Positions 29,242-36,069 of a DNA stretch of 36,069 nucleotides are shown here, piece after piece. The stretch lies in contig CAZJFS010000032.1 of NCBI GenBank assembly GCA_964545075.1, forward strand, positions 1-36,069, in the 5' to 3' direction. Under the pieces are notes generated by a model, which was given only the letters and a program-made list of their open reading frames with translations, ran no database searches and was not told where the DNA came from. Within the stretch, counting starts at the first letter, position 1. Each line of letters starts with the position of its first letter. A program made the translations under genes and the position numbers. Source of the DNA: DAOPXV01 sp035352535. GTDB lineage: Bacteria > Muiribacteriota > UBA9980.

Positions 29242-31005
29242 ATGCACAACAGCCATATTTGCGAATATCTCGAGAGAATGGGCGCGATGAGCGATTACGC
29301 GGGAGAAAATGTCTTCAAAACCCGGGCGTATATTAAAGCCGCCGAGCTCATCCATCATCTGGACAAAGAACTTAGCGAATTCGTCAAAAACGGCGGATCT
29401 CCTGAAGACATTCCCGGAATAGGCGACAAGATAGGCGGACTCATCCGCGAACTTGTTTCAACAGGCGGATCGAAAACCTATCAGGAACTTGCATCAAAGG
29501 TCCCGCGAGACTTTTTTGAAATGCTTAAAATATCCGGCATAGGCGTTAAAAAACTTAAAACCTTATGCGAAAGTCTTAATATAAATTTATTGGACGAACT
29601 TTTTGACATGGCTAAAAACGGCCGCGTTGAATCAGTAAAAGGATTTTCAAAAAAATCCGAACAGCTCATAATTGCTGAAATAGAACGCATCAAAGCGGTA
29701 GGGCGCTCTAAACTTTATTATATCGCCGCCGAAACATACTCGGAACTTGAAATACTCGTCAGGAATATAGCTGTCATAAAAAATATCGGGCGCTGCGGCG
29801 AATTAGCCAGATGCCTTCCCGTAATAACCTCCATCTCGATGCTTATAAACATTTCGGACGGCTCCCATATCGAAAGCGCCGCGAAAGATGTAATGAATTT
29901 GACGCGCTCGGTCGCGGCGAAAAAAATAAGTTCCGCCGGAGCGATATACATAAGCGCCACGAGCGAGCTTACGGACATTCCTCTACAATTTTATATAAGC
30001 TCTGTTTCCGAAAAAAGTTTCGAAGCTATTACCGCCTTTTTATCTTATAATGAAGATTTCACGAACGAAATAATATCGGATGCGAACGGCGCGCGTAAGA
30101 TTATAATTCCGCCTCCCGCCGCAGAAGATCTCGAAGCGATATTCAATTCGGGCGAGGCATATAACGCAAAGATAGCCGCTATACCTTTCATTTATTCTCA
30201 ATTCGCCTGGAAAGCCTACGGCGTAAAAAAGCTTTTGAATATGACCCCCGTTGACCGCGCCGACATCCGAGGCACCTTTCATATACACACGACTTATTCC
30301 GACGGGATCGACGGACTTGAAACCAACGTAAGGAAAGCGATCGAATGCGGACTTGAATATATCGGAATATCGGATCACTCCAAAAATTCATTTTACGCCA
30401 ACGGCCTTTCCGAAGAACGGCTTATAAGACAGATCGAGGAGATCGATGCGCTCAATAAAAAATACCGGCCCTTTAAAATATTCAAGGGCGTCGAATGCGA
30501 CATATTAAAGGACGGGTCGCTTGATTATTCTGACGACATTTTAAGCCTTCTCGATTTTATAGTCGTATCCGTCCATTCCAATTTTAAAATGGAAAAGCGG
30601 CTCATGACGGAACGCATGCAAAAAGCCATATCGGCGCCGTATCCCTTAATGCTCGGCCACATGTCCGGAAGGCTTCTGAATAGCCGCGCCGGCTATGAAC
30701 TTGATTACGAAAAGGTTTTTGAAACCGCGGCGGCCTGCGGCGCCATAATAGAGCTCAACTGTAATCCGCACAGAATGGACGTCGATCCAGGACGCATGCC
30801 CGCATTGAAAAATCTCGGCATCAGGATATCGATCAATCCCGACGCGCACTGCGCCGCCGACATTTGCGCTCATCTAATATACGGCGTTAACGGCGCCAAT
30901 CTTGGCGGTCTTTCAAAAGAAGACATCATAAATACGATGAAGTTAAACGAAATCGAAGCATTTCTCGAACGGATGAAATTTGAAAGGAAAAAATGTAATG
31001 GATAA
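29242..31005 (+). CDS. polX: PolX-like protein: degenerate family X polymerase domain fused to an intact PHP phosphoesterase domain
   Basis: From ATG 29242 the 587-residue product follows bacterial PolX end to end. There is an 8-kDa-like N-terminal region with helix-hairpin-helix motifs (IPGIGDKIG 57-65; ISGIGVKK 97-104), a palm/thumb region (about 155-335) and a C-terminal PHP domain (about 341-575). In the palm, the stretch normally reading 'GSxRRgxExxgDIDxLv' is 186-202 here, with S197-I198-S199 in place of the catalytic DxD and no RR. The third Asp position reads IPLQ instead of vDlr, and the TGS/HN motif is also gone. By contrast all PHP metal ligands are present: H347, H349, D354, H379, E418, H445, H473, D534, H536. 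I infer a repair nuclease or phosphatase without polymerase activity. It overlaps nth by 8 bases. Confidence 0.88.
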   Translation: MHNSHICEYLERMGAMSDYAGENVFKTRAYIKAAELIHHLDKELSEFVKNGGSPEDIPGIGDKIGGLIRELVSTGGSKTYQELASKVPRDFFEMLKISGIGVKKLKTLCESLNINLLDELFDMAKNGRVESVKGFSKKSEQLIIAEIERIKAVGRSKLYYIAAETYSELEILVRNIAVIKNIGRCGELARCLPVITSISMLINISDGSHIESAAKDVMNLTRSVAAKKISSAGAIYISATSELTDIPLQFYISSVSEKSFEAITAFLSYNEDFTNEIISDANGARKIIIPPPAAEDLEAIFNSGEAYNAKIAAIPFIYSQFAWKAYGVKKLLNMTPVDRADIRGTFHIHTTYSDGIDGLETNVRKAIECGLEYIGISDHSKNSFYANGLSEERLIRQIEEIDALNKKYRPFKIFKGVECDILKDGSLDYSDDILSLLDFIVVSVHSNFKMEKRLMTERMQKAISAPYPLMLGHMSGRLLNSRAGYELDYEKVFETAAACGAIIELNCNPHRMDVDPGRMPALKNLGIRISINPDAHCAADICAHLIYGVNGANLGGLSKEDIINTMKLNEIEAFLERMKFERKKCNG

Positions 31006-31684
31006 AAAAAAAGCCCGTGAAATAATATCTATACTGAAAAAAGAATATCCGAAAATCCCAAAAAGCTTTCTTGAGTTCGCAGATCCTTTTCAACTTCTTA
31101 TATCCGTCATACTCTCGGCTCAGTGTACCGATAAAATGGTTAATATCGTTACGCCAAAACTCTTCGCGAAATTTCCCGACGCCAAATCGTTAGGATGCGG
31201 CGATATTGAAGAAATAATGGAAATCATAAAACCGACCGGATTTTATAAAAACAAGGCAGCTAACATCCAAAAATGCGCCCGTGAACTTACGGACCGGCAC
31301 CAAGGCTGCGTTCCAGACACAATGGAAGAGCTGACGGCGCTTTCCGGCGTAGGCAGAAAAACCGCCAACGTAGTTCTTCAGATCGCCTTCGACAAGAACA
31401 TCGGCATCGTCATCGACACCCACGTTAAAAGGCTATCGAACCGCATAGGGTTTTCGTCTAACGAAGACCCGGAAAAAATAGAAACAGATCTGATGGCGAC
31501 GATCGCCGAAAGCGAGTGGAAAAATTTTTCTTTCTACCTCATCATGCACGGCAGGGCGGTCTGCGACGCGAAAAAACCCGATTGCGCCTCATGCAGACTA
31601 ACCGCTCACTGCGATTATTTTAAAAGCGGGAACGCCGCGGACGGAAAAAAATCGAAGCCGGCGCGCGATAAAAAGGGGCAATAA
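30998..31684 (+). CDS. nth: Endonuclease III, DNA glycosylase/AP lyase
   Basis: The 228-residue protein has the endonuclease III signature. The helix-hairpin-helix LSGVGRKTAN contains the catalytic lysine K121, the catalytic aspartate is D140 in VIDTHV, and the [4Fe-4S] cluster motif is C189-x6-C196-x2-C199-x5-C205. It excises oxidised pyrimidines and cleaves the abasic site. The ATG 30998, with AAAGGA upstream, is chosen over TTG 30980. It overlaps the 3' end of the PolX-like gene, so base-excision functions are cotranslated. A short Lys-rich tail follows the cluster. Confidence 0.95.
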   Translation: MDKKKAREIISILKKEYPKIPKSFLEFADPFQLLISVILSAQCTDKMVNIVTPKLFAKFPDAKSLGCGDIEEIMEIIKPTGFYKNKAANIQKCARELTDRHQGCVPDTMEELTALSGVGRKTANVVLQIAFDKNIGIVIDTHVKRLSNRIGFSSNEDPEKIETDLMATIAESEWKNFSFYLIMHGRAVCDAKKPDCASCRLTAHCDYFKSGNAADGKKSKPARDKKGQ

Positions 31685-31686
31685 AG

Positions 31687-32547
31687 TTGGCTGCAAAAGC
31701 TATAACGGTAATCATAGACGGATATAACGCGATAAACCTCATGCGTTTTTTCAAAGACAAACAGAACATGGCGCTCGAGGAAAAGCGCGACAAATTTATC
31801 AACATAATTTTAAACCTGTCGTATCAGACGGACAAAAAATATCTCATAGTATTCGACGGTTACACTTCAGCCGGAAGGACGGCGAAATACGGCGATAATC
31901 TGTCCGTGATATTTTCGGGAGGAAAGATAGCCGACGTGGTCATACAGAAAATGACGTTTTCCGACCGCGCGATGACAATGGAAATTATAAGTTCCGACAA
32001 CGAGATCATTTCCATCTGCCGAAACCGAGGCGCTCAGGTTTACAAAATAGACAAGTTCGAAAAAACGCTCGAACTTTTAAACGAAAGGCTCAATTCCGAT
32101 TTCATAAGGGAAAAAGGCGGAAACGTTATACTTGACGGAAATACTCTCAAGGATTCCTTAAGTTCGGAAACGCTTTCTAAACTGAACAAATTCGCGGAGG
32201 ATAAAAAACGCGAAGAGGCGGCTTTAGAAAAGCGGGAAAGGGAAAAGCTTGAAAAAGAGCGGAAACAAAACAAGGAAAAACCCGTAAAATACGATCCCCG
32301 GGCCGAAGAAGAGCTTTTTCTTTCGTCCATGGGCGATGGCGCCAGGCGCGTAAAAAGCAAAACGGCCGATTTCGACCGCATGAAGAATGAACCCGAAAAA
32401 ACGGTCAAAGAAAAGGATGTTAATAAAAAAGGCAAAGACGTTAAGCGTGAAAACCGCGACGGGCTCGTAAGGGAAAAAGACGGAAAGTTCGACTGGACCA
32501 GTTATATAGACGACAGTTTTAACGTTCTGAAACCAAAAAAACATTAA
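31687..32547 (+). CDS. YacP/Rae1-like NYN-domain protein with long charged tail
   Basis: The 286-residue protein has an N-terminal NYN (PIN-like) nuclease domain of the YacP type: IIDGYN with D11, IVFDGY with D57, IADVVIQ with D83 and SSDNEI with D104. This is a full set of acidic residues for metal-dependent RNA cleavage. Bacillus YacP (Rae1) cleaves mRNA on the ribosome. From about residue 165 the protein becomes a highly charged Lys/Glu/Arg coiled or disordered tail absent from the Bacillus protein, ending in a short hydrophobic FDWTSYIDDSFNVLKP segment. The start is TTG (31687), two bases after nth, with AAGGGG 8 bases upstream. Confidence 0.8.
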   Translation: MAAKAITVIIDGYNAINLMRFFKDKQNMALEEKRDKFINIILNLSYQTDKKYLIVFDGYTSAGRTAKYGDNLSVIFSGGKIADVVIQKMTFSDRAMTMEIISSDNEIISICRNRGAQVYKIDKFEKTLELLNERLNSDFIREKGGNVILDGNTLKDSLSSETLSKLNKFAEDKKREEAALEKREREKLEKERKQNKEKPVKYDPRAEEELFLSSMGDGARRVKSKTADFDRMKNEPEKTVKEKDVNKKGKDVKRENRDGLVREKDGKFDWTSYIDDSFNVLKPKKH

Positions 32548-32580
32548 AAAGGCGAGAAACCAGCGACCCGAAAATTTAAA

Positions 32581-33096
32581 ATGAATATTATAACCCAAAT
32601 AGACAACTACATAACTAACGTTCTGGTCGCTAAAAGCCAGAACGAAAAACTTAAACGGATACTGGCGATGGCGACTCATCTCGGCGACGCGATTTTTCAT
32701 ATTCCGCTTTTCACGGTTTTTTATATCTGCGGCGGCGCGGCGCTCCGCGAATTCGTTATAAAGTCTGTCGTCGCGACGCTTATCGGCGTCATTATATTGT
32801 ACGCCATCCGCATGAACGTCAAAAGGCCCAGGCCTATAGGCGACATGCCTAAAGAGTTCGTAATAATCCCGCTGATCGAAAAATATTCCTTCCCGTCAGG
32901 GCACGCGATGAGAAATTTTATTTTTCCCGTAACGGCCTGGCCGCTGCTGGGCGCGACATTGTCGGTCCCGCTTGCCGTGGTCGCCGCGATCATAACTTCC
33001 GCCCGGATATGCCTCCGGCTCCATTATTTTTCGGACATAATAGCCGGCGCGGCGCTTGGAATTTCAGCCGCGTTCATAACGATGCATATATTATGA
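32581..33096 (+). CDS. PAP2-family membrane phosphatase
   Basis: The 171-residue membrane protein has the three PAP2 phosphatase motifs: RMNVKRPRP (77-85, first Lys replaced by Arg77), PSGH (105-108) and R142-x5-H148-x3-D152. About five hydrophobic helices surround them. Small proteins of this type dephosphorylate undecaprenyl diphosphate, phosphatidylglycerol phosphate or similar lipids; the substrate here is unresolved. There is no good ribosome site ahead of the ATG, although the gene lies only 33 bases behind the NYN gene. It could back up the unrelated UppP at 3646-4467. Confidence 0.85.
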   Translation: MNIITQIDNYITNVLVAKSQNEKLKRILAMATHLGDAIFHIPLFTVFYICGGAALREFVIKSVVATLIGVIILYAIRMNVKRPRPIGDMPKEFVIIPLIEKYSFPSGHAMRNFIFPVTAWPLLGATLSVPLAVVAAIITSARICLRLHYFSDIIAGAALGISAAFITMHIL

Positions 33097-33163
33097 GTTC
33101 GGCTAACTTACCCGCTTCAGTTTTTTATTTAAAATATAAATAATAAGAAAAGAGGTTTTTAAA

Positions 33164-35614
33164 ATGAAGTCAACTTTTAAAAGAATCACATTAACGCTCG
33201 CCGTCATTATCATCGCCCTCGCATTCTCGCTTCAAAGCGCTTTCGCTTCGAATAACCCTATACGTATAATTCGCGACGAGTTCGGCGTCCCGCACGTTTA
33301 CGCTAAAAACGTCGTCGACCTTTATTTCGGTTACGGATACGTCACGGCCGAAGATCGGCTTTTTCAGATCGAAATGCTCCGCCGCTCCGTCCAGGGGCGC
33401 GTCGCCGAAGTGCTCGGGCCTAAATTCATCGAACTCGACAAGGTCGCGCTCCGCGACGGTTATTCGTTAGACGAAATAGGTTTGAGAATGGCTAAGCTTT
33501 CCGATGAGCGGAAAGCGATCCTTGAAGCTTTTGCAGGCGGCATAAACAAAAGGATCGGCGAGGTTGAAAAGGACAGGCGCGCTTATCCCGCCGAATTCAC
33601 TGAAATGGGCTTTAACCCGTCGTTATGGAGCGCCGCCGACGTAGCGTCTATTTTCGTCGGCACGATGGCCGTCAGATACTCCGATTTCACGGCTGAAATG
33701 GATAACATGAACCTTTTGAAGTTTCTCACTGAAAAGCACGGCGCGGAAAACGCGAAAAAGATATTCGACGATATAGTTCCCCTGACCCAGCCGCTCTCAA
33801 CGAACACGATCGCTGCCCCCGACTTCGAAGCGCCCGCTAAAGAAGAAGGGGCACTCAAAAACGGCATGGGTCTTATGAACACAAATAACTCCCTTCCGCT
33901 ATATTCGGACGCCGGAAACTATTCCAACGAAAAGCTCCGCGTAAAAGCGTTGTTGAAAAAAATGGGCCTGGCTCCCAAAAACGGGTCTTATTTTTACGCG
34001 ATATCCTCGAAAAAATCTAAAAACAACACTTCGATACTTGCGAACGGCCCGCAAATGGGGTTCTTCAACCCCGCATATCTTTACGAGGCGGGCCTGCACT
34101 GCCCCGAATTCGACATCATAGGGACCACGACGCCATGCTACATGAACATGATGTTCGGCATGAACGGATATCTCGCGTTCGGCGCGACCGCCGGAGTCGC
34201 CAATCTCACGGACGTTTATATCGAAAAGCTCAATCCGAAGAACCCGGACGAATATATGTCCAACGGCGAATATATAAAATTTGAAAAACGCGAATTTAAA
34301 ATAAAGATAAAAGGCCGCAGGAAAGCCGAAAAACTTGTGTTTTTAAAAAGCATACACGGCCCCGTTTTCGAGATCGACAAAAAAAGCGGCGTAGCCTACT
34401 CGAAAAAACGCGCATGGGAATATAAAGAAATTGACTCCATGTTCGCATGGATGGAAGCCATGACGAAAAAGAATTTCAGCGAACTAAAAAAAGCCATTTC
34501 GAATAACTTCACTTCCATCAACATATTCGCCTCGAACCGCCAGGGCGAGCTTTTTTATTACCTCTGCGGGCTTTACCCGGTCAGAAAGCCGGGCAGCGAG
34601 GAAAGACTCCCGCTTAACGGCGATGGAAGTTTTGAATGGTCCGGATTTTTAAACACTCTCGACAATCCGTCGGGCAAAAACGCCCAGGAGGGATTCATAG
34701 CGAACTGGAACGCAAGGCCGTTCCCGGGATTCACCAACGGCGATCTTTCGACCGGCTGGGGCCCCGACCAAAGGACCTATTTTTTAAGAAACGCTCTCAT
34801 GGCGAAGGATAAATTCGACATCAACGATATGCTCGAAATAAATAAGGCCATAGGTTATGCTGACGTCCGCGCCGCGATCTACGCGCCCCTTATAATAAAA
34901 CAGCTTTCTTCGCTTCCGGCCGGCGATAAAACCTCGGAAACGGCTATTGCGCTTCTTTCAAAATGGAATTTCGAACGCCGCGACGATGACGGCGACGGCT
35001 TTTATGACTCGCCCGCGGTAGCGTTTTTTGATGCCCTCTGGCCCGAAATGATGAGCGCTTTTTTCGCTGACGCGCTTGGCGAATTTTCACGCATGATAGA
35101 CTCCGATCCCACATGGACCCAATCGGGACCGCTCTATTATCTGCTTTCGGACATGAGCGAAAAAAATCTGAAATTCGATTACACGAAAGGCCAAAAAATA
35201 TCGCAAGTTCTTCACGAAGCCGTAATCAAAGCCTCGGCGAAGCTTTCTGATGAATATAAGACCGGCGACGCTTCAAAATGGCTGAAAAAATCGGACATGC
35301 TTGTATTCGACACGAACAATTTCACGCAGGTTCCGCAGACATCGGCCGATAACAAAGTAGCCGTGAAGATGGTCAACCGCGGCACCGAAAATCATTTCGT
35401 GGAACTCGGACCAGAAACCACCATAGCCATGAACATAAACCCTCCAGGCCAGTCGGGATTTTACGCCGCGAACGAGAAAGACCGGTCGAAACACGCCAAA
35501 GACCAGTTAGAACTCTTTGACGGGTATAAAGGCTATAAACCGATGCGTTTCAATATTTCAGATATAATCAGAAACAAAACCTCGGAAAAATTTATTTTTA
35601 TGGATAACAAATAA
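33164..35614 (+). CDS. Penicillin-G-acylase-type Ntn hydrolase, exported
   Basis: The 816-residue preproprotein has a signal peptide (cleavage near AFA-S, residue 28). The alpha-chain region contains IRIIRDEFGVPHVYA and YGYVTAEDRLFQIEMLRR. A linker ends at the autoprocessing serine S275 (KNGS-YFYAIS). The long beta chain contains NGPQMGFFNPAYLYE, NGYLAFGATAG (oxyanion Ala), VNRGTENHF (catalytic Asn) and PPGQSGFYA, all close to E. coli penicillin G acylase as I recall it. It should self-cleave into two chains and hydrolyse amide bonds of N-acylated compounds in the periplasm. The residue after the nucleophile is Tyr, where well-known members have Asn. GAGG lies 8 bases before the ATG. The substrate could be an acyl-amino compound or acyl-homoserine lactone rather than penicillin. 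Confidence 0.92.
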   Translation: MKSTFKRITLTLAVIIIALAFSLQSAFASNNPIRIIRDEFGVPHVYAKNVVDLYFGYGYVTAEDRLFQIEMLRRSVQGRVAEVLGPKFIELDKVALRDGYSLDEIGLRMAKLSDERKAILEAFAGGINKRIGEVEKDRRAYPAEFTEMGFNPSLWSAADVASIFVGTMAVRYSDFTAEMDNMNLLKFLTEKHGAENAKKIFDDIVPLTQPLSTNTIAAPDFEAPAKEEGALKNGMGLMNTNNSLPLYSDAGNYSNEKLRVKALLKKMGLAPKNGSYFYAISSKKSKNNTSILANGPQMGFFNPAYLYEAGLHCPEFDIIGTTTPCYMNMMFGMNGYLAFGATAGVANLTDVYIEKLNPKNPDEYMSNGEYIKFEKREFKIKIKGRRKAEKLVFLKSIHGPVFEIDKKSGVAYSKKRAWEYKEIDSMFAWMEAMTKKNFSELKKAISNNFTSINIFASNRQGELFYYLCGLYPVRKPGSEERLPLNGDGSFEWSGFLNTLDNPSGKNAQEGFIANWNARPFPGFTNGDLSTGWGPDQRTYFLRNALMAKDKFDINDMLEINKAIGYADVRAAIYAPLIIKQLSSLPAGDKTSETAIALLSKWNFERRDDDGDGFYDSPAVAFFDALWPEMMSAFFADALGEFSRMIDSDPTWTQSGPLYYLLSDMSEKNLKFDYTKGQKISQVLHEAVIKASAKLSDEYKTGDASKWLKKSDMLVFDTNNFTQVPQTSADNKVAVKMVNRGTENHFVELGPETTIAMNINPPGQSGFYAANEKDRSKHAKDQLELFDGYKGYKPMRFNISDIIRNKTSEKFIFMDNK

Positions 35615-35677
35615 TTTTTTCAAGGAGTATTCATAATTTTTAAAAAAATCCGATAATCCGGCATAGAGGTGATATAT

Positions 35678-35830
35678 ATGACGCAGCACTACATTTCTAA
35701 TTCGCTTATTGCGAAATTCATGCAAAAGGTCCAACAAAAAGTCGATGCCGATGGCACTCTCACCAGGGATGAATTCAGTTCAATGATGCGAGAGGTCATA
35801 GACGAACACAAAAATTACATCACCCATTAG
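35678..35830 (+). CDS. 50-residue EF-hand-like small protein
   Basis: A short open reading frame with an excellent ribosome site (AGAGGTGAT, about 6-7 bases before ATG) encodes 50 residues without a signal peptide. Residues 21-32 (KVDADGTLTRDE) match an EF-hand calcium loop at positions 3, 5, 6, 8 and 12 (D, D, G, L, E), but position 1 is Lys instead of Asp. Flanking segments are amphipathic helices (LIAKFMQKVQQ and FSSMMREVIDEH), completing a helix-loop-helix. It lies 63 bases after the acylase gene. Function unknown; the coding call rests on the ribosome site and the domain-like pattern. Confidence 0.7.
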   Translation: MTQHYISNSLIAKFMQKVQQKVDADGTLTRDEFSSMMREVIDEHKNYITH

Positions 35831-35851
35831 GCCTCTCTCAGTAACAGGTGT

Positions 35852-35933
35852 ACGTTTTTGCATACCGGGCAAGCATCTTAAAAATATTCTTGTATTTTTA
35901 AAATGCTCTCCCGGTATCATAATTTAAAAACGT
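35852..35933. repeat. Long three-part palindrome between the EF-hand ORF and the tRNA gene
   Basis: Nested inverted repeats share one centre: an outer 8-bp pair (35852-35859 with 35926-35933), a middle 8-bp GC-rich pair (35862-35869 with 35910-35917) and an inner 15-base pair with one mismatch (35872-35886 with 35893-35907), with a 6-base loop. In RNA this forms a stem-loop of about 80 bases. It may terminate the upstream transcript, or be a small mobile or REP-like element; no T run follows directly. Confidence 0.75.
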
Positions 35934-35966
35934 CAAAAATCCGTCAAATTTTTCATCTTTTTTTGC

Positions 35967-35995
35967 TTGACAAAAACGCTGAAAAATTATATCAT
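35967..35995 (+). promoter_or_regulatory. Sigma70-type promoter of the tRNA-Arg gene
   Basis: TTGACA (35967-35972) and TATCAT (35990-35995) are 17 bases apart, 6/6 and 5/6 matches to consensus. The start point would be about 9 bases before the mature tRNA 5' end. Confidence 0.75.
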
Positions 35996-36010
35996 GGCTT
36001 CAACAAAAAC

Positions 36011-36069
36011 GCCCCTATAGCTCAGTTGGATAGAGCAGCGGTTTCCTAAACCGTGTGCCGGTGGTTCAA
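36011..36069 (+). tRNA. tRNA-Arg (anticodon CCU), 3' end outside window
   Basis: The sequence folds as a tRNA. It has the acceptor 5' strand GCCCCTA, D-arm GCTC..GAGC with loop AGTTGGATA, and anticodon stem GCGGT/ACCGT around loop TTCCTAA (anticodon CCT, arginine AGG codons). A 5-base variable region and the start of the T-arm GGTGG-TTCAA follow. The window ends inside the T-loop, so the acceptor 3' strand cannot be checked. Confidence 0.93.

Noticed and set aside
35615..35677. AAGGAG motif after the acylase gene suggesting another small gene
   Set aside because: No ATG, GTG or TTG at proper spacing, and the following frame closes after a few codons.
1..36069. CRISPR array, prophage or insertion sequence
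   Set aside because: No regularly spaced repeats, transposase, integrase or phage structural motif was seen on either strand; the tape-measure-like look of the 896-residue protein is not accompanied by other phage genes.

Overview
The window looks like chromosomal DNA of a bacterium outside the well-studied phyla. It has moderate GC content, frequent ATA isoleucine codons, several TTG start codons and good sigma70-type promoters. Exported proteins with N-terminal signal peptides, an undecaprenyl pyrophosphatase and a PAP2 phosphatase indicate a peptidoglycan-bearing cell. Coexistence of HprK, WhiA, DUF3352-like proteins, a PolX with a PHP domain and a pyruvoyl-type arginine decarboxylase would fit a deep-branching candidate phylum, but the sequence alone does not fix the taxon. 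I see no insertion sequence, prophage, CRISPR array or rRNA, and no gene-free stretch longer than about 190 bases.

Layout. (1) Positions 1-5740, plus strand: the 3' end of a pyruvoyl-dependent arginine decarboxylase with a strong terminator, a DHH phosphoesterase, a KAP-family P-loop NTPase translationally coupled to uppP, and an exported FecR-domain protein. (2) 5747-9403, minus strand: a degenerate nucleotidyltransferase-fold protein behind an 896-residue exported orphan protein with its own promoter. (3) 9404-16426, minus strand: a tight operon MOSC - tex - polysaccharide deacetylase - MFS transporter - nagZ, with overlapping or nearly touching genes, suggesting envelope-sugar turnover. 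(4) 16506-21121, minus strand: an orphan MalK/UgpC-type ABC ATPase with a perfect-consensus promoter, followed by two exported DUF3352-like proteins. (5) 21147-26990, minus strand: a perfect-consensus promoter placed so close to the gene that the mRNA should be almost leaderless. It drives an exported 5'-nucleotidase-like protein that has lost its metal ligands, then a membrane-anchored GGDEF sensor, hprK and whiA. (6) 27046-36069, plus strand: an exported or lipid-anchored FN3-containing protein, queD, a PolX-like protein with a dead polymerase site but an intact PHP site, nth, a YacP-like NYN protein, a PAP2 phosphatase, a penicillin-G-acylase-type Ntn hydrolase, a 50-residue EF-hand-like protein, a long composite palindrome and the start of tRNA-Arg(CCU).

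The most striking theme is enzyme folds whose catalytic residues are gone while the fold is kept: the PolX palm (DxD to SxS), the 5'-nucleotidase-like metallophosphatase domain, and the nucleotidyltransferase-like protein at 5747-6493. The second of these sits directly upstream of a diguanylate cyclase with a large extracytoplasmic domain, so the pair may be a new exported-ligand to c-di-GMP signalling unit. All functional statements rest on motifs read by eye; no database search was run.
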